From CAZEMR01 sp964513465 (GTDB lineage: Bacteria; Bacteroidota; Ignavibacteria; Kapaibacteriales; UBA2268), in NCBI GenBank assembly GCA_964513465.1, contig CAZEMR010000116.1, positions 1 through 6,426 on the forward strand: DNA of 6,426 nucleotides, in the 5' to 3' direction. A program made the position numbers and the translations under genes. Numbering within the stretch: position 1 is the stretch's first letter; every line of letters begins with the position of its first letter. Shown piece after piece: positions 1 to 5,934 of this stretch. A model generated the notes under the pieces. That model had not been told where the DNA came from, made no database searches, and saw only the letters and a list, made by a program, of their open reading frames with translations.

Positions 1-1
1 A

Positions 2-1240
2 GGCCTTATCATCTCCGAATCCGAATATAACCACCAGGCGCTGGGGCATATCACACCATTCAAAGATATTTTCTCGAGCTTCTTTTTCGTATCCATCGGG
101 ATGATGCTCGATCTGGGCTTCCTTGCGCAGAATTTATGGATAATCCTGGCGGTAATCGGATCGATCTTTATTATCAAAATAATCACAGGCGCATTTGCTG
201 CAATTGCACTGAAATATCCCCTCAGAATTGCAATTATCACTGGATTCACATTATTCCAGATAGGCGAATTCTCTCTAATCCTCTCCCGCACCGGTATCGA
301 AAACGGCTTGATGACCGACTTCGATTATCAGGTATTTCTCGCCGCGGCGGTGGTGATGATGGCATTCACTCCTTTCGTAATACGCTGGGGACGCAGCGCT
401 GCAGAGGCTTCCGTGCGGTATCGTCTGCCCGGATTCCTTTCCCGCGAGCTGGTATCCAACGAGGACTACGAACATAAATTCGAAGACCACATCGTGATAA
501 TCGGCTATGGACTGGTGGGCCGCAACATCGTCCGCGCAGCAAAAATCGCCGACATCCCATACGTGATTATCGAAATGAATCCCGACACCGTAAAATCCGA
601 AAAGGAGGCCGGCGAACCCATTTTCTTCGGCGATTCGACAAAGGAGGAAGTCCTTATTCACGCAGGAGTTAAAAAAGCGAATACCGTCGTTGTCGCCATA
701 TCCGACCCCACGGCCGAGCGCGCCATCACCGGGCTTGCCCGCAGCCTGAACCCCCACGCATATATAATCGTGCGCACGCGCTACGTCGGCGAAACCGGCC
801 CTCTGACAAAGCTCGGCGCCGACGAGGTAATCCCCGAGGAATACGAGACCTCGATCGAAATTTTCGCACTAGTGCTTTCGAAATATCTGGTGCCGGCTGC
901 CGAAATCGAGCAGTTCATCAGCCATGTGCGCCGAGAAGGATATTCGATGCTGCGCTCGGTATCGCAAAGCCGGATGACCGGCGGCCAGCTCAGGCTCCAT
1001 GCTCCGGATTACGAAATGCGGACATATCGCGTAACAAAGGATTCCCCGCTCGATGGCAAGCGGATAGCCGATTCGAATTTGCGAAGCGATTTCGACACAA
1101 TGATATTATTAATCAAGCGCGACGGAGAGTCGCACCCCAATCCGCCGGCGGATATGCACCTCCGCGAGGGCGATCTGGTGGTGATGTTCGGCAAAAGCGC
1201 CAATCTGATCAGCTGCCGCGACCTCTTCCGCTGCGAATAA
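2..1240 (+). CDS. CPA2-family cation:proton antiporter with TrkA-N/TrkA-C domains (5' partial)
   Basis: This is the C-terminal 412 residues of a monovalent cation (K+ or Na+):H+ antiporter of the KefB/KefC/YbaL group; the reading frame is open to the window edge, so the start and roughly the first half of the membrane domain are missing. Residues 1-38 (GLIISESEYNHQ, then FFFVSIGMMLDL) match the conserved CPA2 helix pair, and FTLFQIGEFSLIL (about 82-94) is the typical GEF helix. Membrane segments end near residue 128. A Rossmann TrkA-N (RCK) domain follows, with GYGLVG at 168-173, an acidic residue at strand 2 (E191) and FFGD at 208-211; it would bind NAD(H) or another nucleotide. A TrkA-C domain spans about 336-402, ending in LREGDLVVMFG. 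The role is expected to be ligand-gated cation efflux at the inner membrane in pH or osmotic homeostasis. Which ion and which ligand cannot be told from this part. Confidence 0.93.
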   Translation, partial: GLIISESEYNHQALGHITPFKDIFSSFFFVSIGMMLDLGFLAQNLWIILAVIGSIFIIKIITGAFAAIALKYPLRIAIITGFTLFQIGEFSLILSRTGIENGLMTDFDYQVFLAAAVVMMAFTPFVIRWGRSAAEASVRYRLPGFLSRELVSNEDYEHKFEDHIVIIGYGLVGRNIVRAAKIADIPYVIIEMNPDTVKSEKEAGEPIFFGDSTKEEVLIHAGVKKANTVVVAISDPTAERAITGLARSLNPHAYIIVRTRYVGETGPLTKLGADEVIPEEYETSIEIFALVLSKYLVPAAEIEQFISHVRREGYSMLRSVSQSRMTGGQLRLHAPDYEMRTYRVTKDSPLDGKRIADSNLRSDFDTMILLIKRDGESHPNPPADMHLREGDLVVMFGKSANLISCRDLFRCE

Positions 1241-1250
1241 TGCGAAGCTG

Positions 1251-1280
1251 GCCGGGGATTAGATGCTCGGCAATGATTTT
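1251..1280 (+). terminator. possible weak intrinsic terminator after the antiporter gene
   Basis: GCCGGG (1251-1256) can pair with CTCGGC (1266-1271) through six base pairs including one G-U, around a 9-nt loop, ten bases after the stop codon. The following T-tract is poor (AATGATTTT), so termination here would be inefficient. It is the only hairpin visible in the spacer. Confidence 0.28.
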
Positions 1281-1346
1281 GAATTCACAGGAATTAATCC
1301 GTATTAATATTAGATTTTATTATTATGGCTTATATTCTTATTTTTG
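1279..1346 (+). promoter_or_regulatory. candidate promoter elements for the TPR/GT-C gene
   Basis: Two alternatives are visible. A sigma70-like pair is TTGAAT (1279-1284) and TATTAA (1302-1307) with a 17-bp spacer, each 4/6 to consensus. Closer to the gene, TATTTTTG (1339-1346) fits the Bacteroidetes -7 element TAnnTTTG exactly and lies 39 bp before the start codon, but no TTTG/TTG element stands at the usual -33 distance. In a spacer this AT-rich either could be chance. The spacer supports independent transcription of the downstream gene. Confidence 0.25.
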
Positions 1347-1385
1347 AATTTATATTCTGAATTTATTATCAAATTCCGATGAGAT

Positions 1386-3347
1386 ATGGCTAAAAGAAAT
1401 CCTAAATCCAAAAAACAGCAGCAAGTCAAAAAATCACACGTCAGCAATTCACAGCCGACCGACTGGAAGCGAATAGGGCAGATAGCCGCTATGGCGATTG
1501 TTATCGGCCTGGTTACCTTTTTCTTTTACAATAATGTCAGCGATTTCAATCTGGTTTACTGCGACGACAACATCTTTGTGATGGACTACCAGCAGTACAA
1601 TCAGGATATGGACAATGTATGGAAGTCCTTCGATAAAACGATCGGCACTTCATACTACCGCCCGATTCTGGCGATTTCGTTTATAATCGACAACCAGCTC
1701 GGCGGGATTGATCCATCCATATACCACAAAACAAATCTGATGATACACGTTCTGGGGTCGATGCTGGTATTTTTCTTCCTGCTGCGATTGGGATATACCG
1801 AAATCAAATCATTTTTCTTCGGGGTCATATTTGCCCTGCACCCGATATTAACTCCGGCTGCTTCATGGATTTCCGGCCGCAACGACTCGCTGATTACGAT
1901 ATTCGTGCTGCTGTCGTTTATCTGCCTTGTCTCTCTATATAAATACCAGAAAGACCGCTACGAGGGCAAAGATTATCTGATAATCGTCCTCTTATATTTA
2001 TTGCAGAATTTCTTCTTCTTCATGGCTCTGTTCACCAAAGAAATCGGCGGCGTGCTGCCAGTGGTCGGCATCGCATACGTCCTATTGTGGCGCAAAGAGA
2101 AGATGATTACCATGCGCAATTTCATGGTGGGGCTGGGCTGGACCATTATTGTCATAATCTGGTATTTCATGCGCAATGCCGCACTGACCGGTATCGACAA
2201 CCCCGATACCATCGGATTTGACGCATTTATCAAAAATTACCCCACAATTCCGGCGATGATCGGCAAGATGTTCCTGCCGGTCAAGATGATTGCGCTTTCC
2301 AATTTCGAGATGTTCTCGATTGTCAGCGGAATAATATTTATGATAATTCTGGCTGCGCTATTGATATGGCTCAAACCAGTCGAGAAAAACCGCGCATTCT
2401 TCGGCATACTCTGGTTCCTGATATTTTTCTTCCCGACCCTGTTCGTGCGCATAGTTTATGTCGATGACTTCTTCGATTACGCAGAGCACCGCGCCTACCT
2501 CTCGATGATCGGTATCATGATCGTAGTGATCGAAATACTCCGCGGACTGAAGGTGGATTTCCGAAAACCGATCCCGATAGTGGTGATGCTATTGATAATC
2601 GCCGCGCTGGGCTACCGCTCATATATATATAAGCCCCACTTCGAAGACCGCACCACATTCTGGACGCATCACGTAGAGATGTATCCCGAAAAATCACGCG
2701 GCTATCTCGATCTCGGCAAGGCGTATTTCGTCGAGGGCAAGCTCGGGCAGGCCGATTCGCTGTATCAGTTGGGCGTAGTGCGCAATCCGAATAATAAAAA
2801 TTTATACGTCGATCTCTCCGCGCTGAAGCTGCAGGAGGGCAAGGTCGATACTGCGCTCGTCTATGCCCGAAAGGCGCTGAAGATCGATCCAACCGATCCC
2901 ATAGCCAACCACAACATGGGCAAGGCGCTGGTTCTCAAGCAAAATTTCAAGAAATCTATTCCGTATCTCGAAAAAGCCGCCCATAACACAAAATTCTTCC
3001 ATTGGGTATTTATGCTCGGAGTAGCTTATTATCACACACAGCAGCCCGAAAAGGCGATACAGGCATACAGACGGACTCTGCAGCTCAATCCGAAATTCGC
3101 GCCGGCATATTCAAATATCGGCGGTTCGCTGGCTATGATGGGAAAGATGGATAAAGCGGTAGAGGCATGGGAGCAGGCGATTCGGATCCAGCCCAATCTG
3201 CCGGATCCTTATAACAATCTGATTGCATGGAATATTCAGCAGAAAAATCTCAAAAAAGCGCGGCAATACCTGATGAAGGCCCGCGAGCACAATATCCAGC
3301 TAAGACCCAATATTGAGCAGCAGGTGCGCGCCGCAGGTATCGGCTGA
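1386..3347 (+). CDS. TMTC-like GT-C membrane glycosyltransferase with C-terminal TPR repeats
   Basis: The 653-residue protein has a lysine-rich cytosolic N-terminus (1-29), about nine to eleven membrane helices (about 31-410) and some six TPR units (about 436-638; for example YLDLGKAYFVEGK and PAYSNIGGSLAMMGK). The membrane part carries landmarks of the GT-C fold seen in TMTC-type and related bacterial proteins: an acidic pair in the first external loop (YCDDN, D60-D61), YYRP at 90-93, YHKTNLMIH at 113-121, LHPILTPAASWISGRNDSL at 151-169, TKEIG at 217-221 and EHRAYL at 367-372. In that family a polyprenyl-linked sugar is moved to a protein or other acceptor on the outer face of the membrane, with the TPRs probably reading the acceptor. 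That activity is inferred from architecture. The ATG at 1386 has no clear Shine-Dalgarno sequence, but the lysine-rich start followed by the first helix fits. It converges on the next gene. A non-catalytic TPR membrane protein is the alternative. Confidence 0.8.
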   Translation: MAKRNPKSKKQQQVKKSHVSNSQPTDWKRIGQIAAMAIVIGLVTFFFYNNVSDFNLVYCDDNIFVMDYQQYNQDMDNVWKSFDKTIGTSYYRPILAISFIIDNQLGGIDPSIYHKTNLMIHVLGSMLVFFFLLRLGYTEIKSFFFGVIFALHPILTPAASWISGRNDSLITIFVLLSFICLVSLYKYQKDRYEGKDYLIIVLLYLLQNFFFFMALFTKEIGGVLPVVGIAYVLLWRKEKMITMRNFMVGLGWTIIVIIWYFMRNAALTGIDNPDTIGFDAFIKNYPTIPAMIGKMFLPVKMIALSNFEMFSIVSGIIFMIILAALLIWLKPVEKNRAFFGILWFLIFFFPTLFVRIVYVDDFFDYAEHRAYLSMIGIMIVVIEILRGLKVDFRKPIPIVVMLLIIAALGYRSYIYKPHFEDRTTFWTHHVEMYPEKSRGYLDLGKAYFVEGKLGQADSLYQLGVVRNPNNKNLYVDLSALKLQEGKVDTALVYARKALKIDPTDPIANHNMGKALVLKQNFKKSIPYLEKAAHNTKFFHWVFMLGVAYYHTQQPEKAIQAYRRTLQLNPKFAPAYSNIGGSLAMMGKMDKAVEAWEQAIRIQPNLPDPYNNLIAWNIQQKNLKKARQYLMKAREHNIQLRPNIEQQVRAAGIG

Positions 3348-3352
3348 GAGGA

Positions 3353-3859
3353 TTAATTGAAAACGATCCCCACTGCGATGGAGGACGAAATCAGCGCCAT
3401 TATAATCACAATCATGCTGATCTCCCAAAAATTATTGGCAATATAAAGGCCGGCGAGGATTGATGCCTCGTCGGCATTGCCTTCGTATATTTCGCCCCGA
3501 CGGCTATTGCCCGAATATATGGCCATCCCGCCGTCGCCGCCCTGAATCGCCCACTCGGTCTCCCACAGATTCGTAAAGCGGAATTTATACATCTTCCCCG
3601 AACTGAAGCGGATAAACGCCCGCGAAAGCCAGGGATGGAATACTATCTCGCCGATTGGCTGGTCGGCCGTGCGATCGTAAATAATGGTTTTGCGGCGGAA
3701 ACTCCCGCGGTGGATGAAGTCATATCTGCGGCCGTCTATTTCCGCCCTCGCTGAGAACGAAAACGCCCCGCTCTTCATGCCGCCGATTCCCTTATTATTG
3801 CGGATCAATGTATATTCATTGCCAAACAGGCCGCGCGTCCATTTTAACTCATTGCTCAT
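3353..3859 (-). CDS. tail-anchored protein with possible LURP-one/scramblase-like domain
   Basis: I do not recognise this gene with certainty. The 168-residue product has a soluble, beta-rich N-terminal part (about 8-145) that alternates short strands and charged turns, for example EYTLIRNNKG, RRYDFIHRGSFRRKTIIYD and PIGEIVFHPW. This resembles the LURP-one-related/phospholipid-scramblase/Tubby C-terminal-like barrel, a fold often reduced to hypothetical proteins in bacteria. The C-terminus (about 147-166, ISMIVIIMALISSSIAVGIV) is one hydrophobic helix ending two residues before the stop, so the protein is probably tail-anchored with its domain in the cytosol. No signal peptide is present. The stop lies 5 bp from the stop of the convergent gene. 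The ATG at 3859 is the first in frame; AGAAAGCAGAG just upstream is at best a weak ribosome site. The fold call is tentative. Confidence 0.72.
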   Translation of the reverse strand: MSNELKWTRGLFGNEYTLIRNNKGIGGMKSGAFSFSARAEIDGRRYDFIHRGSFRRKTIIYDRTADQPIGEIVFHPWLSRAFIRFSSGKMYKFRFTNLWETEWAIQGGDGGMAIYSGNSRRGEIYEGNADEASILAGLYIANNFWEISMIVIIMALISSSIAVGIVFN

Positions 3860-3892
3860 TCGATACTCTGCTTTCTGTAAATTCCTATTATC

Positions 3893-3900
3893 CCAAAATA
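3893..3900 (-). promoter_or_regulatory. candidate -7 box (TATTTTGG) for the minus-strand gene
   Basis: Read on the minus strand, TATTTTGG differs by one base from the Bacteroidetes -7 consensus TAnnTTTG and stands 33 bp before the start codon, giving a short leader typical of that group. No good -33 TTTG partner is visible and the sequence is AT-rich, so confidence is low. Confidence 0.2.
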
Positions 3901-3942
3901 AATTAAATAAATCGAATCTGGAAATATTTGTGTAGCCTAAAA

Positions 3943-3948
3943 TATAAT
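3943..3948 (+). promoter_or_regulatory. perfect TATAAT box in the 3860-4223 gap
   Basis: TATAAT stands in an AT-rich stretch just upstream of a more GC-balanced island. No matching -35 hexamer is present at 16-18 bp (the bases there are GGAAATA), so it may be chance. If used, transcription would begin near 3955 and run about 170 nt to the terminator at 4088-4126. Confidence 0.25.
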
Positions 3949-3970
3949 TCCGCTTAGGTCGTGTTCCTAT

Positions 3971-4051
3971 TTAGCTAAGGCTAACAAATACCCTGTTCAT
4001 ATGTCGCGGATCGACGCCATTCTTAACCCCAAACTCAGATACCTGAAGCAT
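3971..4051 (-). other. short minus-strand ORF, possible gene remnant or microprotein
   Basis: A 26-codon frame opens with ATG at 4051 and stops at 3971 within the otherwise non-coding gap. Its translation includes FGVKNGVDPRHMNR, which has a protein-like mix of residues rather than the low-complexity look of the AT-rich flanks. A stop codon lies four codons before the ATG and there is no convincing ribosome site, so it may be the relic of a longer gene or repeated element, or chance. It overlaps the candidate RNA on the opposite strand. Confidence 0.15.
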
Positions 4052-4087
4052 CGATCCCGATTATTCCCGCAATTTGCGAGAAGAAAT

Positions 4088-4126
4088 TATCCCGGAACCA
4101 AAAAGGTCAGCCGGGATATTTTTTTT
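4088..4126 (+). terminator. strong intrinsic terminator without an upstream coding gene
   Basis: TATCCCGG (4088-4095) pairs perfectly with CCGGGATA (4111-4118) across a 15-nt loop in which ACC/GGT could add three pairs, and eight T residues follow directly (4119-4126). On the minus strand the base tract after the stem is not T-rich enough (AATTTCTT), so the element works in the plus direction. The nearest upstream gene lies on the opposite strand and points away, so the transcript that ends here must begin inside the gap or read through from the TPR gene, antisense to the 3353-3859 gene. Confidence 0.8.
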
Positions 4127-4134
4127 CATTAAAC

Positions 4135-4151
4135 CGGATAAAATTAATCCG
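4135..4151 (+). promoter_or_regulatory. small dyad upstream of the DUF2892 gene
   Basis: CGGAT (4135-4139) and ATCCG (4147-4151) form an inverted repeat with a 7-bp AT spacer, 72 bp before the DUF2892 start. Its right half overlaps a 14-bp sequence (AATTAATCCGCATT) that recurs with one change in front of the TPR gene. It could be an operator; chance is also possible. Confidence 0.2.
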
Positions 4152-4223
4152 CATTGCCCGCGTTTATATATATAGTTTCACTTCATCGTTAAATCCTATT
4201 TAATCATTAATTTATGGTGACTT

Positions 4224-4409
4224 ATGAAATGCAATATGGGTAAAGCCGACACGTCGATCCGCATCATGCTGGCAATAGCAATCGCGGGGCTGGGAATTTA
4301 TTATGAATCATGGTGGGGGCTGATCGCGCTGATTCCGCTGCTGACCGCCGTCACCCGCTTTTGTCCGCTCTATCGGATAATGGGAATCAAGACCTGCAAA
4401 AACGAATAA
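4224..4409 (+). CDS. DUF2892 family small membrane protein
   Basis: The 61-residue protein matches the DUF2892 pattern closely: an N-terminal MKCNMGKADTSIRI, a first hydrophobic helix (about 13-26), a second helix (about 29-44) and the closing signature CPLYRIMGIKTC, with cysteines at 47 and 58 and a third at position 3. The same two-helix domain forms the membrane part of YgaP-like rhodanese proteins, where it dimerises, but stand-alone copies have no settled function. Links to sulfur or redox handling are suggested only by those fusions and by the conserved cysteines. The ATG at 4224 gives the family's usual start; GGTGA just before it is a close but short-spaced ribosome site. A strong terminator ends 97 bp upstream, so expression may depend on a promoter between the two or on read-through. 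Confidence 0.88.
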   Translation: MKCNMGKADTSIRIMLAIAIAGLGIYYESWWGLIALIPLLTAVTRFCPLYRIMGIKTCKNE

Positions 4410-4451
4410 ATACCGGCAGCATGATCCTGCATCTGACATTGCCCCGGCCGA

Positions 4452-4489
4452 TATACAATGCAATTTTATAAATAATAAAAATTGTATTT
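4452..4489. repeat. AT-rich inverted repeat between DUF2892 and the next gene
   Basis: ATACAAT and ATTGTAT flank a nested pair CAATTTT/AAAATTG, so the stretch can fold in two overlapping ways. With no GC in the stem and only a short T-tract after it, this is a poor terminator. It may be a protein-binding dyad or a by-product of AT-rich composition. Confidence 0.25.
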
Positions 4490-4545
4490 TAATATATATG
4501 TAATTAATTTCGGAGAATTTCTCAGGACGATTTTCCGGAGTATGG

Positions 4546-5859
4546 ATGAAAGAGCATTCCGCCTATATTTTGATCATCGCTTTCTATCTGATGGCCTATA
4601 CCATTGCGCCGATTATCGGGCCTGCGCTGCCCGAAACCTGGCGGCCATTCGGATTCTGGCAATGGGGGAGAATTTCCGCATGGGCGATGCCTTTCATCGC
4701 AATGGGAATATTCATAATCGCATGGCGGATCAGCGCAATACGAATCGACCGATGGAGGATTTCCCGCATGATCTTCGGAACTCCCGCTGGCAACGCATTG
4801 CTGTTTATAATATTTACGGCGATATTCCTTTTGCTCTCGAATAATTTTCTGAACTATGATTCAAAATTATTCCCCGAAAAATTCATCACCGATGTGCCGA
4901 TCCGCGGAGCTCATATCACCCACGACGAAATCCTTGAATTATATATACATTCCAAATTCTGGCAGCTTACGAATAACCTCTTCGGCTGGGATGTCATTTT
5001 TTCTTATCAGGTGATCAACTCGATTGCCGGCGGCGCTTTTGTCGTGCTGTTTGGACGTTTTACGCACAAATTTCTCGCCGAGCACGCTGCCGCATGGTTC
5101 CTGCTTGCGTTCACCGGCGGGTATATCGGCATTTTCTTTGGCGATCCGGAGAATTATACTCTCACCGCAACGCTTCTGATGCTATATTTCCTTATTTCCG
5201 GATTATATATAAAGGATAAAGTATCGATCCTTGCGCCTTCGATCGTACTCATAGTCGCGGCTTCCTTCCATCTGCTATCGTTTTTTCTGGCGCCCTCGCT
5301 GCTATATTTATTCATGCTTGAATGGAAAAAAGGACGGCTCATACGTGTGCTGACCTCGGTTGCCGCGATGGCGGGCTATTTTATTGCCGTGCTTATGTTC
5401 TTTCATTTCAATGGTTTGCCGCTGAGCGATCTTTATTACCACAGCCACGCAATGGGTCACGGCGGCAATGTGCTCGGACATATTTCGCGGCCCGATCCCT
5501 GGTATATATACCAGATGCTCAACCTCGGGTTTCTGATAGCGCCGTATTTTGTGCTCTATATTCCGCTGCTCGTCTGGCGTCGCATTGCCCGCAGTAATTT
5601 CAACCGCTTCCTCGGCGTTGCGTCGATCATGATGTTTGCGTTTCTGGCGCTATGGCGTTCGTTGATCGCAATTAACGAGGACTGGAATCTGTACGCAATC
5701 GCCGGCCTCGTATTTGCACTGCATGTATGGTATAATTTCCTTCAAATCCAGGACATGAAGCACAAGCGGATAATCGCCTGTGCACTTTTTTCGCTAATGG
5801 CAAGTCATTCATTATCATGGGTAATTGCCAATCATTTCAATCTGCCGCTGACCCCTTGA
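4546..5859 (+). CDS. polytopic membrane protein, GT-C glycosyltransferase-like, uncharacterised
   Basis: The 437-residue protein is almost entirely membrane helices (about ten to twelve) and I do not recognise a named gene. After two or three N-terminal helices comes a large external loop (about 100-148) with an acidic motif THDEIL (125-130) followed by LYIHSKFWQLTN. Further on are FFGDPENYTL (197-206), which recalls the FFGxxENY motif, and NEDWNLYA (377-384), which recalls the xDWDLFA motif, both common in uncharacterised bacterial proteins annotated as GT-C or family-39-like transferases. Transfer of a sugar from a polyprenyl carrier at the outer membrane face is therefore a reasonable but unproven guess. 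GGAG (4537-4540), five bases before the ATG, is a good ribosome site and decides the start over the overlapping ATG at 4542 in another frame. The 136-bp AT-rich spacer upstream suggests its own promoter. Confidence 0.78.
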   Translation: MKEHSAYILIIAFYLMAYTIAPIIGPALPETWRPFGFWQWGRISAWAMPFIAMGIFIIAWRISAIRIDRWRISRMIFGTPAGNALLFIIFTAIFLLLSNNFLNYDSKLFPEKFITDVPIRGAHITHDEILELYIHSKFWQLTNNLFGWDVIFSYQVINSIAGGAFVVLFGRFTHKFLAEHAAAWFLLAFTGGYIGIFFGDPENYTLTATLLMLYFLISGLYIKDKVSILAPSIVLIVAASFHLLSFFLAPSLLYLFMLEWKKGRLIRVLTSVAAMAGYFIAVLMFFHFNGLPLSDLYYHSHAMGHGGNVLGHISRPDPWYIYQMLNLGFLIAPYFVLYIPLLVWRRIARSNFNRFLGVASIMMFAFLALWRSLIAINEDWNLYAIAGLVFALHVWYNFLQIQDMKHKRIIACALFSLMASHSLSWVIANHFNLPLTP

Positions 5860-5934
5860 TTCAGATTATTTCTATTATTATTTTCATAAATCCAAAATTT
5901 TGTTAAATTTCAAATAATTAATTCAGGAAATGAA

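Larger units (their letters stand above)
3953..4126 (+). ncRNA. candidate small RNA or attenuated leader ending in an intrinsic terminator
   Basis: The 364-bp gap 3860-4223 contains no recognised gene, yet it has a strong plus-strand terminator with nothing coding in front of it. The preceding island is more GC-balanced than its flanks and contains dyads that could form an RNA: CTTAG (3953-3957) with CTAAG (3975-3979); GGATCGA (4008-4014) with TCGATCC (4051-4057), enclosing TCAG-ATAC-CTGA (4035-4046); and CGCAA-T-TTGCG (4068-4078). A TATAAT box lies just upstream. The 5' end is a guess. It does not match the hallmarks of 6S, tmRNA, SRP or RNase P RNA, or of common riboswitches such as TPP, cobalamin, SAM or fluoride, as far as I can judge by eye. 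It could instead be a leader that attenuates the DUF2892 gene, whose start is 97 bp after the T-run, or a decayed repeat. Confidence 0.35.

Noticed and set aside
275..757. 160-codon minus-strand frame opposite the antiporter gene
   Set aside because: It lies fully antisense to the well-conserved TrkA-N and membrane coding region and its translation has no recognisable domain; it is a shadow of the real frame.
2621..2630. (AT)5 tract, with similar tatatata tracts elsewhere
   Set aside because: In genes these are Tyr-Ile-Tyr codons (TAT ATA TAT) in a host that uses ATA freely, so they need no special explanation as repeats.
2515..2892. 125-codon minus-strand frame inside the TPR gene
   Set aside because: Its arginine/serine-rich translation is typical of an antisense frame over GC-biased codons, and the plus frame encodes clear TPRs.
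3684..3935. 83-codon plus-strand frame over the 5' part of the tail-anchored gene
   Set aside because: It is antisense to a better-supported gene and shows no family features; its tail runs into AT-rich spacer.
4030..4060. Resemblance to a TPP riboswitch (CTCAGATACCTGA)
   Set aside because: The conserved CUGAGA, the GGAUAAUGCC segment and the closing stem are absent, and the downstream gene is unrelated to thiamine.
4416..4430. GCAG-CTGC hairpin after the DUF2892 gene
   Set aside because: Only four base pairs and no T-tract follow, so it cannot be supported as a terminator.
4482..4844. 120-codon plus-strand frame overlapping the polytopic protein
   Set aside because: It is out of frame with the membrane protein, is rich in Arg, Asn and aromatic residues, and lacks a ribosome site; GGAG at 4537-4540 serves the 4546 start instead.
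5893..5902. Palindrome CAAAATTTTG upstream of the ArgD-like gene
   Set aside because: A 10-bp A/T-dominated palindrome is expected by chance in so AT-rich a spacer and no second copy was seen.
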